Source: an uncultured Clostridia bacterium
Lineage (GTDB): Bacteria; Bacillota; Clostridia; Christensenellales; UBA1242
DNA: 55,912 nt
Assembly (NCBI GenBank): GCA_944381205.1
Contig: CALWKG010000006.1
Span: 1-55,912 of the forward strand
Direction: 5' to 3'
Shown: positions 34,328 to 45,092 of the stretch, piece after piece
Numbering within the stretch: the first letter of the stretch is position 1
How the letters are laid out: every line of letters starts with the position of its first letter
Translations under genes and position numbers: made by a program
Notes under the pieces: generated by a model
The model's database searches: none
Told to the model about the DNA's origin: nothing
What the model saw: the letters and a program-made list of their open reading frames with translations, nothing else

Positions 34328-34503
34328 TTAAAAACAGTTTTTAAGCAAAAAACAGAAAATTTTGTCTAGTTTTGGGATATTATTTGATAATTACATATTT
34401 TGAATTTTTTGACCTAAAATAATGTTGATTTTAAAATAATTTGTAGCAAAAAAAGTTTTTGAATAAAAATAAAAATTTTGGCAAGAGAAATTGCTAATTA
34501 TTG

Positions 34504-34532
34504 TTGACAATAAAAATGCTATGTTGTAAAAT
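34504..34532 (+). promoter_or_regulatory. Promoter of the 1437-aa surface protein
   Basis: TTGACA at 34504-34509, 17-nt spacer, TAAAAT at 34527-34532. The leader would be about 115 nt, long for this window. It contains a second AAAAGGAG (34553-34560) with no nearby start codon, a 14-codon ORF at 34581, and a TTGACAAAT repeat. Confidence 0.65.
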
Positions 34533-34653
34533 TATTTCGCTTTTAGGTTTAAAAAAGGAGTAATTTCTTTTAAAAAACTTATGATAAGCGTCAAATTGAC
34601 AAATTATTTTAAAATTATCGTTTGACAAATAATATAATAGGAGATTTTTTTGT

Positions 34654-37600
34654 ATGACTAGATTAAAAAAATTTGTTGTAAGTGGGCTATTGGTGCTAGT
34701 GTCGTGTTTTAGTTTTCTTGGGGTGGCAATTAGCAATTTTGCACAGTCCATTTTTTCTTACAAGTCGGCAAAAGCCGCTAGTTTTAACCCAGAAAACACA
34801 GGGGAAGAGGCTACTATTAAAAAGGGTAATGTTTTGTCTGTAAAAAGTATTCCAACTTCGGCTACTAAGGGCGAAGATTTAGACCTTCTATCAGAAAATA
34901 AAGTTACTGTAACCACCGCAGATGGTAGTGCGGTAAATGACTATACATTATATGTAGAAGTCACTAACCCTTATGGTGTTAGGATTACTGAATATAACTC
35001 AGAAGCGACAGGTTCTGGTGTTATTAATGCTACTAAGGCTACTACGTCTGACGTTGTGGTTGATGGGGCTTCGATTAAATTAAATCCTAGTGCTTCTGGT
35101 ATGTATCGAGTTAAGTATCACGTAAAGACAACTTCTACATGGACTTCCACTAGGGAATATACAATATATGTTGCAAGCGAAGTATATGATATGAAACTTA
35201 TAACCAATGATTCAATTGTTATGCCAACTACAATTAGGATTGACGGCACACATCAGGGCGAATCTTGGGCAAAAAACAAGGTTGATATTGCCTTGCCTTT
35301 ACTATATGATAACGAAGGCAAGTTAATAGAAGACCAGGATATTATTTTGGGCGATAAAGTTCAAATCAATGATGCAAATTATTACTATGTTATTAGGTAC
35401 ACTAACCTTGCAGATAGTACCCTAGATAGTGTTAGCCCAATTAATTCTGTTGTCAACACTTATGAAACATATAAGGCTTATACAATAAAATTAGTAAGTG
35501 AAGAAAATGCTTCTAGTATACAATACAAACTTAATATAACAATCAATAACAACACTCTTATCTATCCAACAGAGGTTTTAACAGATACTGCTGTTGTCTA
35601 TGCAAAAAATGCTCTTAGTTTTAATGCTAATCCGGGCAACAATGTGATTTCTTATGCTTTTTATGCAGATAAGAATTCTGAACAGGCAGACGATTACTTG
35701 TCTTATACAATTAAGGGAGATGCTCAGTATAATAGTGAAGATATAGAACTTATAGCAAGCCCAGCAAGTACTATAAGAGAAAGTGAAGCAGGTGAGAAGT
35801 ATAAGCAAAAAATCTATTTACCAGCGGTTACAGCAACCAATGCAACAGATAGCAATACTGTTTTACCTGCCTATTATTACTATACAGTTAGGGCAATAGA
35901 TAGCAACGGGATTTATCATTCCGATAAAGATTATGTTGTAATGGGTAAGGACGAAGGTGGGGTTTACTTTATCCCAATGGCAATCCCTGGTACAAGGTAT
36001 GAGATTTATTATAATGCGGTAGATTTTTATGGAAATACTGTCGAAGTAGATGATAATAATGACTACGAAATTAGAATTAGAGATAGAAAGGTTCCAGAAT
36101 ATTACTACACCAGTAGTTATGATGTTACAGATAAAGATAGTGCAACTTTGGACGATTTGTCATACAAAATTCCTAATAAAGTTTATACAACAGACGAAAA
36201 ACCATACGAACTTACCATTCCTGCTCTTTGGGCACAAGATGAAAGCGGTATAGAAGTTATGACCCGTAGCATTGTGTCTTCTGGACAAACATTTATAGAC
36301 AGTGATAAAAAGACAAGGACGTCTTCTATATATGTAACAGATAATAATGGTTCCATTAGTGGTTCGGGTACTAATATTGTAAGTGCTGGCTTTACGTTGC
36401 CAGAAGGTTATAGTTTGTTACCTAAGTATATTAATAAAGGGACAGAAGAAGAACCTAATTGGGTATTGGACGAAAATACAAAGTATATTTTAGAATTTGA
36501 CGACGTTCCAAGCACTAGCATTTATTATAAAGGTTCTGACGGACTTTATAGAAAGAAGGCTTCTAACGACGCAGAAAAAAATGAGCAAACTGACGAGGTT
36601 ATAAAAGACACCGAACTTCGTGACCTGCTTAACTCTTTAACTGTAACGGTAAAACTATATCCAGCAATATTTGGAAATGGTAGTTATAGTTTAAGACTTC
36701 AAGTAAGGGATAACGAGAATAACTCTAATACATCTTCTAGGTCTTTTAGTTTTGAAGTTACAAATAGCAAGTTTGACGAAAGTACTCCAACTGTAAAGTT
36801 TGGCAACGTAAATGTTGGTAACGCAACAAGTGAACAAAAAATTTCAATAGTGGCACCAACTGCAAAAGATAGTATAGATACTAGGTTACTTTTAAAGTAT
36901 TACTTGGTTGTAAATACTGCTGATAACCCAACCTATATAATAGTAGAACCAAACGAAGATGGCAACATTGTGTTTAATATGAGCGACAAAGTAAGTACTG
37001 CAAACAGCGAAGGTTTTTGCACCCTTGGTGCTAGTGAAGGTAGTACTCTTTATGATTTAGCAATCACTAATGGAAGCAAAGTTGATTTAGTTGCTTTTGC
37101 ATATAATGACTATGCAAACTATGGAGTAGAAATTAAAAATTATAATTCCGAAGATGAGGCTTACAAAGGAATTGCAAAGGGAACTTATAGTATAAGTGTA
37201 AGGAACACCGAAGATAGTGAGGCTCCATTGTTTGCTTTTGGTACCGAAGAAGAAGGGGTACAATCTGTACAAGAAATCACAGCCACCGATGTTGTTCAGC
37301 ACGAATGGGTTGAGGTAAGTGGGGTAACTTTCTACGACAATAGCAGTACTGCAAGGATTTTTGCAACAGTAACAGATACTTTGGGCAATGATTATCCTGT
37401 TCAAGAACTTAGTCCTACAATGGTGGTAGAACAAAGCACAAACGTTGGCGGGGAAGGTTACAATTATAAGTATACTTTTGAAGGCATAAGGTTTATGGCA
37501 AGTAATGCTGATGAAGGAAATTACTATACAGTAACTTATACACTAGTTGACGATGGGGATAATGTAGTTTCTTATTCATTTGTTCTTGTTGCTCCACAGG

Positions 37601-38967
37601 ATAAAACTCCACCTGTGATTAGCGGTATAGATGGTGGCACAAAAGAAAATCCAAAGACATTGGAGTTAGGCAACACACTCTATATTAACGATTTTGAAAT
37701 TACAGATAATAAAACGCAAAATATTGAAGATATCGACTTTTCTTTTGAAGTAACAAATAGTGACGGTATCCCTTTTGCTGGGGCTTGCAGACGTGATGGA
37801 AATTCTATCGTTTTCCGCCCAACAGAAGTAGGCTTGTATACTATAACATTTGTAGCAACAGACGAAAACGGTAATAAATCTGATGCTAGACAAATCTATG
37901 TCGAAGTAAGTGATACAATAAAACCTATTGTTACAATTCAAAATAACAACGTAGGCAAAAATATTGAAATTGCAGAAAGTTCTATTACAACAGACGACAA
38001 AAATAACCCAGTATATCCAGTTGTAGAACTTCCAGCATTTACTGTAATGGATTTGTGGCCAAATATGGATTTAGGTACAAATATTCCGTCAGACATAACT
38101 TATATCGCTACTGGATATATAACCGTTAAGTATCCAAGGGCAATAGACGGAGTGGACGAAGTTTCGTTTAATATGGACGGTAGTCTAAGAACTGATGGTG
38201 TAGAAAATGCCATTGAGTTTACTAGAAAAGACGACGGCACTTATCAATTTACACCAAAAAATAGGGGTAGTTATACTATAACTTATCACGCAGTAGATGC
38301 GAGGGGTAACGAAGCAGATACTAATGAAGATAATACTATTACTGTTCAAGTTGGCGATAGTATTTCACCTGAAATTTATTTGGTAGAAAGTTTTGATAAT
38401 TTGTTTAATCCAGATGTTCATAAGTTTGTTTTGGGCGAAGACGATACTTTAACTATTAATCCAAAAGCAAGGGTAAAAGATGAAGAAGGTTATGATTCTC
38501 AAAATATCTTCGTTTGGGACGCAGTAGGTTTTGATGTTACTAACGATGCAGAAGATAGTGATGGAAATATTTCCGATACAGAAGCAGAAAATAACTTTAA
38601 CTATGTAACAGTGACTGTTTCTATCAGTGGACCAAGTGGAAATTTAACAAGAGGAGAAACAACTGACGAAGGTTACTATGTCTATAAGTTTACACAAGCG
38701 GGCACTTATACTTTAACTTTAACCGTTGAAGATGGGGCCGGTAACAATGGTAGACTTACTAGAACATTTAATGTAGAAGCAAAACCAGTAAATACAGTAG
38801 ATACTACTACAATCTTGGGTACAATTTTAATTGTTGTTTCGGCGGTAATTCTTGCAGGTGTTGTGATTTACTTTATTAGGGGAACAAAAATGTTGCCTAA
38901 AAAAGCAAAAGCAAGTAAACCTAAAAAGCAAGACGAAAAAACAACCGATAGCGAAGAACAAAAATAA
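34654..38967 (+). CDS. Giant surface protein with Ig-like repeats and C-terminal membrane anchor
   Basis: 1437 aa. The signal peptide is about residues 1-42. The long ectodomain is rich in Thr, Ser, Asn, Asp and Tyr. Its C-terminal half has recurring PKD/Ig-like modules, each ending in a G-x-YTIT-x3-D-x-GN pattern: GLYTITFVATDENGN near 1060, GSYTITYHAVDARGN near 1206 and GTYTLTLTVEDGAGN near 1350. A single membrane helix (about 1387-1410) is followed by a Lys-rich cytoplasmic tail. There is no LPxTG. It probably serves adhesion or cell-envelope structure. AGGAG precedes ATG 34654; it is a single-gene unit ended by a terminator. Confidence 0.75.
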   Translation: MTRLKKFVVSGLLVLVSCFSFLGVAISNFAQSIFSYKSAKAASFNPENTGEEATIKKGNVLSVKSIPTSATKGEDLDLLSENKVTVTTADGSAVNDYTLYVEVTNPYGVRITEYNSEATGSGVINATKATTSDVVVDGASIKLNPSASGMYRVKYHVKTTSTWTSTREYTIYVASEVYDMKLITNDSIVMPTTIRIDGTHQGESWAKNKVDIALPLLYDNEGKLIEDQDIILGDKVQINDANYYYVIRYTNLADSTLDSVSPINSVVNTYETYKAYTIKLVSEENASSIQYKLNITINNNTLIYPTEVLTDTAVVYAKNALSFNANPGNNVISYAFYADKNSEQADDYLSYTIKGDAQYNSEDIELIASPASTIRESEAGEKYKQKIYLPAVTATNATDSNTVLPAYYYYTVRAIDSNGIYHSDKDYVVMGKDEGGVYFIPMAIPGTRYEIYYNAVDFYGNTVEVDDNNDYEIRIRDRKVPEYYYTSSYDVTDKDSATLDDLSYKIPNKVYTTDEKPYELTIPALWAQDESGIEVMTRSIVSSGQTFIDSDKKTRTSSIYVTDNNGSISGSGTNIVSAGFTLPEGYSLLPKYINKGTEEEPNWVLDENTKYILEFDDVPSTSIYYKGSDGLYRKKASNDAEKNEQTDEVIKDTELRDLLNSLTVTVKLYPAIFGNGSYSLRLQVRDNENNSNTSSRSFSFEVTNSKFDESTPTVKFGNVNVGNATSEQKISIVAPTAKDSIDTRLLLKYYLVVNTADNPTYIIVEPNEDGNIVFNMSDKVSTANSEGFCTLGASEGSTLYDLAITNGSKVDLVAFAYNDYANYGVEIKNYNSEDEAYKGIAKGTYSISVRNTEDSEAPLFAFGTEEEGVQSVQEITATDVVQHEWVEVSGVTFYDNSSTARIFATVTDTLGNDYPVQELSPTMVVEQSTNVGGEGYNYKYTFEGIRFMASNADEGNYYTVTYTLVDDGDNVVSYSFVLVAPQDKTPPVISGIDGGTKENPKTLELGNTLYINDFEITDNKTQNIEDIDFSFEVTNSDGIPFAGACRRDGNSIVFRPTEVGLYTITFVATDENGNKSDARQIYVEVSDTIKPIVTIQNNNVGKNIEIAESSITTDDKNNPVYPVVELPAFTVMDLWPNMDLGTNIPSDITYIATGYITVKYPRAIDGVDEVSFNMDGSLRTDGVENAIEFTRKDDGTYQFTPKNRGSYTITYHAVDARGNEADTNEDNTITVQVGDSISPEIYLVESFDNLFNPDVHKFVLGEDDTLTINPKARVKDEEGYDSQNIFVWDAVGFDVTNDAEDSDGNISDTEAENNFNYVTVTVSISGPSGNLTRGETTDEGYYVYKFTQAGTYTLTLTVEDGAGNNGRLTRTFNVEAKPVNTVDTTTILGTILIVVSAVILAGVVIYFIRGTKMLPKKAKASKPKKQDEKTTDSEEQK

Positions 38968-38984
38968 TTAATTTGGTAAAATGG

Positions 38985-39023
38985 AAAAACACTTAGTTAA
39001 AAACAATTAAGTGTTTTTCTTTT
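38985..39023 (+). terminator. Terminator of the 1437-aa protein gene
   Basis: AAAAACACTTA (38985-38995) and TAAGTGTTTTT (39008-39018) form an 11-bp stem with a 12-nt loop, followed by CTTTT. Confidence 0.8.
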
Positions 39024-39507
39024 GCTATGTGTAAAAAAAATAACCTGATTTGTTATTTGTGAGATTATAAAAAATTTTAATTACTTTGTTATAACTAAAA
39101 AATTAGAGATTTTAAAGCAATTATTTATTTAATAATTTCTTTTGTTAAAATGATTATTTATAAAAATATTGAGATAGTTTAATTTTAGTGTTATACTACT
39201 TTTACAATAATACTTAATAAGGTTTAAGTCAAAATATTTAATGCTAAATTATAGGTGTAATTTTGTTACTTTTTATGGCTAGATTATTGTATTTTTGTGA
39301 GTTTGTATTATTGTAATAGTCATATTAATTTGCTTTATTAGTTCACTATTCTTTTAATTACGATAATAGTATTATCAATTTTAAATCACATTAATATTTA
39401 TTCTATTGCACTATTAGGATATTATGGCATTATTTTTTTGATTTTCTGTATTTTTTTAGATAATATCGCAATAAATTATATAAAATTTAAAAACAAGGGG
39501 AAAAGAA
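39024..39507. promoter_or_regulatory. AT-rich upstream region of uvrBA with a 15-bp palindrome
   Basis: 480 nt without a gene. The only clear element is GATAATAGTATTATC (39362-39376), a perfect palindrome with 7-nt arms about a central G. A TATAAAAT box lies near 39479-39486. No GAAC-N4-GTTC LexA box of the Gram-positive type is seen. Regulation of uvrBA by the palindrome is speculative. Confidence 0.4.
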
Positions 39508-41475
39508 ATGGCTTTTGACTTACATTCTAATTTTTCACTGTGTGGGGACCAACCACAAGCAGTTGATAGCATTGTAAACGGTATAAATGAAGGACTAAGA
39601 GAACAAGTTTTACAAGGTGTTACAGGTAGTGGTAAAACCTTTACTATGGCTAATATCATAAAAAAAGCCAATAAACCAACCCTTGTAATTGCGCACAATA
39701 AAACTCTTGCGGGACAACTTTGCAATGAGTTTAGAGAATTTTTTCCAAACAACAGAGTAGAATATTTCGTGTCATATTACGACTATTATCAACCAGAAGC
39801 ATACATTGTGAAAAGCGACACTTATATAGAAAAGGACGCATCTATTAATGACGAGATAGATAAGTTAAGACATTCTGCCACAAGCGCACTTTTGGAAACA
39901 GATAATGTCATTGTTGTGGCTTCTGTATCCTGCATTTATGCGTTGGGAGCCCCACAAGAGTATTATGATATGTCAATATCTCTCAGGGTTGGCAAAGACT
40001 ATGATAGAAGTGAAATAATCAGACGTTTGATTGAAATTAGATACGAAAGAAATGACGTCGATTTTAAACGTTCTACTTTTAGGGTAAAAGGTGATACACT
40101 AGACATAATCCCTGCCAGTTATAACGAAAAGGCGGTTAGAATTGAATTTTTTGACACTACTATCGAAAGAATTTACGAATTCGATTTGGTAACAAATAAA
40201 CCAATTTGTGATTTAAACCACATAGCAATTTTTCCAGCCACACACTATGCGGTAAATAGTGAAAAGTTACTAAAAGCCCTTGACAATATTGCAAAAGATA
40301 GAGATAAAGAAGTTCAAGAATTTTTGGATAAGGGAAAGTACGTAGAAGCCCAAAGGTTAAAGGAAAGGGTAAGTTATGATATAGAAATGATGAGAGAAGT
40401 AGGTTATTGTAGCGGGATAGAAAATTATTCTAGATATTTTGACGGCAGAAAACCGGGACAAGCCCCATTTACTTTGCTTGATTATTTTAAAAAAGACTTT
40501 TTACTTTTTATTGACGAAAGTCACATAACTTTACCGCAAATTAGGGGTATGTACAATGGTGACAGACAACGAAAAACTTCTCTTATAGATTATGGTTTTA
40601 GATTAAAGGCTGCCTATGATAATAGACCGCTTGATTTTGATGAATTTAACAGTAGAATAAATCAAGTTGTTTATGTCTCTGCCACACCATCAAAATACGA
40701 ATTATCCCACGCAGAAAACGTCGCGGTGCAACTTATTAGACCGACTGGATTACTCGACCCTATGGTCGAAGTTAGACCATCTCAATATCAAATAGACGAT
40801 TTGATGGAAGAAATAAATAAGGTTATTGAAAAAAAAGGCAGAGTTTTAGTTACAACTTTGACAAAAAAAATGGCGGAAAGTTTAACTGCCTACTTGACAG
40901 ATTTTAAAATTAGGGTAAGATATATGCACTCTGATATAGATACTTTGGAAAGGTTAGAAATCATAAGTGGGCTTAGACGGGGGAGTTTTGATGTCTTGGT
41001 GGGGATTAATTTGTTAAGGGAAGGTTTAGATTTGCCGGAAGTTATGTTGGTTGCTATCTTGGACGCTGATAAGGAAGGTTTTTTAAGAAGTGAAACAAGT
41101 CTTATTCAAACTATTGGTAGGGCTGCCAGGAATAGCGAATCCAAGGTAATAATGTATGCGGATACAATCACAGAATCAATGCACAATGCCATTTATATTA
41201 CTAATAGAAGACGAGAAATCCAACAAAAATACAATGAAGAACATCACATTGTGCCAAAAACTATTGTTAAAAGTTTGCCACAAGAGTTATATGTTTCTAG
41301 CAAGATTAAAGAAAGTTCAAAAGACAAAGATAAAAAGTTAACTAGAAAAGATATTATGCAGGAAATAGACAAGTTAAGGAGTCTTATGGACAGCGCCGTA
41401 AGGACGTTAGACTTTGAAAGTGCGATAAAACTTAGGGATAGAATAGCAGAACTAAGAGTTATGTTAAATAATTAA
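39508..41475 (+). CDS. uvrB: Excinuclease ABC subunit B
   Basis: 655 aa, usual length. Helicase-like motifs: GVTGSGKT (about 38-45), [11 protein letters not shown] for the beta-hairpin region, DESH in [13 protein letters not shown], and [14 protein letters not shown]. The UVR domain is at the C-terminus ([19 protein letters not shown]). With UvrA it verifies damaged DNA and with UvrC it directs incision in nucleotide excision repair. AAGGGG precedes the ATG. uvrA follows by 12 nt. Confidence 0.97.
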   Translation: MAFDLHSNFSLCGDQPQAVDSIVNGINEGLREQVLQGVTGSGKTFTMANIIKKANKPTLVIAHNKTLAGQLCNEFREFFPNNRVEYFVSYYDYYQPEAYIVKSDTYIEKDASINDEIDKLRHSATSALLETDNVIVVASVSCIYALGAPQEYYDMSISLRVGKDYDRSEIIRRLIEIRYERNDVDFKRSTFRVKGDTLDIIPASYNEKAVRIEFFDTTIERIYEFDLVTNKPICDLNHIAIFPATHYAVNSEKLLKALDNIAKDRDKEVQEFLDKGKYVEAQRLKERVSYDIEMMREVGYCSGIENYSRYFDGRKPGQAPFTLLDYFKKDFLLFIDESHITLPQIRGMYNGDRQRKTSLIDYGFRLKAAYDNRPLDFDEFNSRINQVVYVSATPSKYELSHAENVAVQLIRPTGLLDPMVEVRPSQYQIDDLMEEINKVIEKKGRVLVTTLTKKMAESLTAYLTDFKIRVRYMHSDIDTLERLEIISGLRRGSFDVLVGINLLREGLDLPEVMLVAILDADKEGFLRSETSLIQTIGRAARNSESKVIMYADTITESMHNAIYITNRRREIQQKYNEEHHIVPKTIVKSLPQELYVSSKIKESSKDKDKKLTRKDIMQEIDKLRSLMDSAVRTLDFESAIKLRDRIAELRVMLNN

Positions 41476-41487
41476 AAAGAGGATATT

Positions 41488-44307
41488 ATGGAAGAAAATA
41501 TTGTAATTAAGGGAGCCAAAGAAAACAACTTAAAAAATATTAATTTAACCCTACCTAGAAACAAAATGATTGTTTTTAGTGGGGTTAGCGGTAGTGGAAA
41601 GTCAACTCTCGCTTTTGATACAATATTTGCTGAGGGACAAAGACGATTTGTAGAATCTTTATCTTCTTATGCAAGGCAATTTTTAGGACAAATGGGTAAG
41701 CCTAATGTCGAAAGTATTGAAGGTCTTTCCCCAGCAATTTCTATTGACCAAAAGACCACATCTCACAATCCACGTTCCACTGTTGGTACTGTTACCGAAA
41801 TTTACGATTATTTAAGACTTTTATATGCAAGGCTTGGCACTCCATATTGCCCAAATTGTAACAAGCCAATTTCTACTATGACAATAGATACGATTGTGGA
41901 TACAATTATGAGTTTTCCGCTAGAAAGTAAACTAATTCTAATTGCTCCACTTGTTAGGGGTGAAAAGGGCAGTTTTCAAAAGTTAATAGAAGATTTGCAA
42001 AAAGATGGTTTTGCCCGAGCAGAAATTGACGGCGAAATTCGTGAATTAAATGAAGATATAAAATTAGATAAAAATTTAAAACACGACATAAGTGTGGTTG
42101 TGGATAGGCTAAAAATTAGGGAAGAAAATCGTAGTCGTATTAATCAAAGCATTGAAATAGTATTAAAAATGTCAAAAGGACTTGTAAAAGCAAACATTGA
42201 TGGACAAAATTATATTTACAATAATTCATACGCGTGTAGTGAGTGTGGATTTTCTTTTGCCGAAATCTCCCCTAGACTTTTTAGTTTTAATAGTCCGTTT
42301 GGGGCTTGCGAAGAATGTGCTGGTTTGGGCTTTATAAACGATATTGACGAAAAATTGCTAATAAAATATCCAGAAAGAACTTTAAGAGAGGGCGGTATGC
42401 GTATAGCCAACTTTATGATGGAAGTATCAAATATTAGTGAAATGTATTTAAATGCCCTTTCAAAAAAATACAATTTTAGTTTAGACGTTCCAGTTAAAGA
42501 TTTGCCTAAAAAGGTAATGGATATCTTGCTTTACGGAAACAATGGGGAGCAGTTAGATTTAACTTATTCCAATTCCAAATTTTCGGGCAGTTACAAGGGA
42601 AGTTGGGAAGGAGTTGTCCCAAATTTGCAACGCAGATTTAAAGAATCAAAAAGTGAGTACGCAAAGCAGGAAATAGCAAAATTAATGAGAGAAAGCGAGT
42701 GTAAACATTGTCACGGCAAGAGATTAAATAAAGAAGCCCTATCTGTTTATATTAATAAAAAGAATATATATGACCTAACATGTATGAGCGCGGGAGAATT
42801 AAGGGATTTTTTAAAAAACATTAAGTTTAAGGAGTCTGATAGGCTGGTTGCAGAACCAATATTGAAGGAAATTATTAATAGGCTTACCTTTTTGTGTGAT
42901 GTAGGGTTAGAATATTTGACTTTAAGCCGTATGGCAAGAACTCTAAGTGGTGGTGAAGCCCAAAGAATTAGGCTCGCCACTCAAATTGGTAGTGGACTTG
43001 TCGGGGTTCTATACATTTTGGACGAACCAAGCATTGGTTTGCACCAGTACGATAACGAAAAGTTATTAAATTCGCTTAAAAAATTAAGAGATTTAGGCAA
43101 TACTCTTATTGTTGTGGAGCACGACGAAGATACAATTAGGTCAGCCGACTACATCGTAGATATCGGACCTTTTGCTGGTGTTAATGGCGGGGAAGTTGTG
43201 GCGCAAGGGAGTGTTAAGGATTTAATAAATAGTAAACGTTCTTGTACAGGTAAGTTTTTGTCTGGCGAGATGAAGATAGAAATTCCAACGGAAAGGCTAA
43301 AACCTAGTGCTTTTATTACTCTTAGTGGGGTAAAACAAAACAATTTAAAAAACATAAAGGTTGATATTCCACTAGGAGTTTTAACCGTTATTACTGGATT
43401 GTCTGGTAGTGGAAAGTCTAGTTTAATTAACGAAGTTTTGTATCCCGCACTTTCTAATAAAATTATGAAAACTTTTTTAAAGGAAGGCAAATACAAGAGC
43501 ATTAAAGGCGAAGAAAATATAGATAAAGTAATTAATATAGACCAATCTCCTATTGGCAGAACACCTAGGAGTAATCCCGCAACTTATATTGGACTATTTA
43601 CATTGATAAGGGATTTATTTGCTAGCACAAAAGACGCGCAGGAACGAGGTTACACTAGTGGTAGATTTAGTTTTAATGTAAAGGTCGGGAGGTGTGAAAC
43701 CTGCGAAGGTGACGGCGAAAAAAAGATTGAAATGTATTTTTTACCTGACGTTTATGTGCCTTGTCCTGATTGTAAGGGAAAAAGATATAATAAAGAAACT
43801 TTACAGGTAAAATATAAAGGAAAATCGATTAGTGATGTGTTAAATATGACGGTAGAAGAAGCCTTAACTTTTTTTGATAGTATTCCGTCTATAAAAAATA
43901 AAGTTCAGTCACTATATGATGTTGGGCTATCATACATCAAACTTGGACAAAGTGCAACCACACTAAGTGGGGGTGAGGCCCAAAGGGTAAAACTTGCAAG
44001 TGAACTTTGCAAGCGAGATACGGGTAAAACTTTATATATTTTGGACGAACCAACAACTGGACTTCATTCTTATGATATAAATAATCTTGTTAAAATTTTA
44101 AAAAAATTAGTGGCTAAAAACAATAGTGTTGTTGTTATAGAACATAATCTAGATGTAATAAAGGTTGCAGATTATATCATTGATTTGGGACCAAATGGTG
44201 GTGATAAAGGGGGAGAAATTGTTGCAAAAGGAACTCCTGAACAAGTTGCGAAAAATTTAGATAGTAAGACGGGTATGTTTTTAAGGAAAATCTTAAACAT
44301 AAAGTAA
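41488..44307 (+). CDS. uvrA: Excinuclease ABC subunit A
   Basis: 939 aa, normal length. Two ABC modules: Walker A at GVSGSGKST (about 32-40) and GLSGSGKSS (about 637-645), and signature LSGGEAQR near 488 and 826. Zinc-binding pairs are CPNC, CSECG...CEECAG, and CETCEGDG...CPDCKGK near 736-765. It scans DNA for lesions and loads UvrB. It forms an operon with uvrB. Confidence 0.97.
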   Translation: MEENIVIKGAKENNLKNINLTLPRNKMIVFSGVSGSGKSTLAFDTIFAEGQRRFVESLSSYARQFLGQMGKPNVESIEGLSPAISIDQKTTSHNPRSTVGTVTEIYDYLRLLYARLGTPYCPNCNKPISTMTIDTIVDTIMSFPLESKLILIAPLVRGEKGSFQKLIEDLQKDGFARAEIDGEIRELNEDIKLDKNLKHDISVVVDRLKIREENRSRINQSIEIVLKMSKGLVKANIDGQNYIYNNSYACSECGFSFAEISPRLFSFNSPFGACEECAGLGFINDIDEKLLIKYPERTLREGGMRIANFMMEVSNISEMYLNALSKKYNFSLDVPVKDLPKKVMDILLYGNNGEQLDLTYSNSKFSGSYKGSWEGVVPNLQRRFKESKSEYAKQEIAKLMRESECKHCHGKRLNKEALSVYINKKNIYDLTCMSAGELRDFLKNIKFKESDRLVAEPILKEIINRLTFLCDVGLEYLTLSRMARTLSGGEAQRIRLATQIGSGLVGVLYILDEPSIGLHQYDNEKLLNSLKKLRDLGNTLIVVEHDEDTIRSADYIVDIGPFAGVNGGEVVAQGSVKDLINSKRSCTGKFLSGEMKIEIPTERLKPSAFITLSGVKQNNLKNIKVDIPLGVLTVITGLSGSGKSSLINEVLYPALSNKIMKTFLKEGKYKSIKGEENIDKVINIDQSPIGRTPRSNPATYIGLFTLIRDLFASTKDAQERGYTSGRFSFNVKVGRCETCEGDGEKKIEMYFLPDVYVPCPDCKGKRYNKETLQVKYKGKSISDVLNMTVEEALTFFDSIPSIKNKVQSLYDVGLSYIKLGQSATTLSGGEAQRVKLASELCKRDTGKTLYILDEPTTGLHSYDINNLVKILKKLVAKNNSVVVIEHNLDVIKVADYIIDLGPNGGDKGGEIVAKGTPEQVAKNLDSKTGMFLRKILNIK

Positions 44308-44336
44308 ACTAATATGGTAATTTAAAACGTATAAAA

Positions 44337-44367
44337 GGAACTTTGTACTTCAATCAAAGTTTCTTTA
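44337..44367 (+). terminator. Possible terminator after uvrA
   Basis: GGAACTTTG (44337-44345) and CAAAGTTTC (44355-44363) form a 9-bp stem with one G-U. The T-run is interrupted (TTTATC), so termination may be weak. Confidence 0.4.
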
Positions 44368-44441
44368 TCGTCTTAATTACTTTTCTTATTTGAGTAAGTT
44401 CCATTTTATAGCCTTAATAGACTGCCATTTAATTATCTTTC

Positions 44442-44470
44442 TTGCTATTTTTGTCGTTTTGTTTTATAAT
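44442..44470 (+). promoter_or_regulatory. Promoter of the J-domain gene (near-leaderless)
   Basis: TTGCTA at 44442-44447, 17-nt spacer, TATAAT at 44465-44470, then 8 nt to ATG 44479. No Shine-Dalgarno. Confidence 0.65.
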
Positions 44471-44478
44471 ATCAATAT

Positions 44479-44952
44479 ATGAAGAACTTTTATGATATTT
44501 TGCGGGTTAGTGAAGATGCTACTCAGGAACAAATAAAAGATGCGTATATCGAACTTATTTCCAAATATCACCCAGACGTATATTCTGGGGATAAGGATTA
44601 TGCTGAAAGTTATACCGCTGTGTTGACCGAAGCATATAGTGTGTTAAAAGACCCAAAAAGAAGGGAAGAATACGATTTAACCCAAAATATCACTAAGCCT
44701 AGTCAATCAAATAGTGATGATAAAAATTTTTCGAACGAAAATTATCATAGCGACTATATCTACGAATATCAAAATAGCCACAGGGGAGTTAATTTAGACC
44801 AAGAACGTTCTCGAAAGTACTTTAAAGGAGCAAAAAGGAAAAGCAAAAATATCTTTAAAAGACTTTTTAAATCAAAATTATTTTATGCTTTATTATTCTT
44901 TTTTGGTATAGAAATGATAATAATTATATTTATTTATCTACAAGGGCAGTAA
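44479..44952 (+). CDS. Membrane-anchored J-domain protein
   Basis: 157 aa. A J-domain spans residues 1-65, with the HPD motif (KYHPDVY) that stimulates Hsp70 ATPase. A polar linker, a basic stretch (about 113-131) and one C-terminal membrane helix (about 133-153) follow. It lacks the Gly/Phe and zinc domains of DnaJ, so it is a specialised co-chaperone. It probably recruits DnaK to the membrane (inference). The stop codon lies inside its own terminator hairpin. Confidence 0.85.
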   Translation: MKNFYDILRVSEDATQEQIKDAYIELISKYHPDVYSGDKDYAESYTAVLTEAYSVLKDPKRREEYDLTQNITKPSQSNSDDKNFSNENYHSDYIYEYQNSHRGVNLDQERSRKYFKGAKRKSKNIFKRLFKSKLFYALLFFFGIEMIIIIFIYLQGQ

Positions 44953-44969
44953 AAACAAGCCCTTTTTTT
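44942..44969 (+). terminator. Terminator of the J-domain gene
   Basis: AAGGGC, an 11-nt loop and GCCCTT, followed by a T7 run. It overlaps the stop codon. Confidence 0.7.
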
Positions 44970-45092
44970 ATGACGAAGGAATTTTCAATATAAATTAGTG
45001 TTAAAAATAAATTATTTTGCTAGGAATTATTTAAATGAGTAATTTTACAATGAAGAAAAACTAAATGTTTTGTGTCATAAAATCAAAGTTTT

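Noticed and set aside
34581-34625. 14-codon leader ORF before the 1437-aa gene
   Set aside because: Its distance from the AAAAGGAG site is about 20 nt, it has no regulatory codon bias, and nothing supports translation.
39024-39507. LexA/DinR box upstream of uvrBA
   Set aside because: No GAAC-N4-GTTC arrangement is found in the region.
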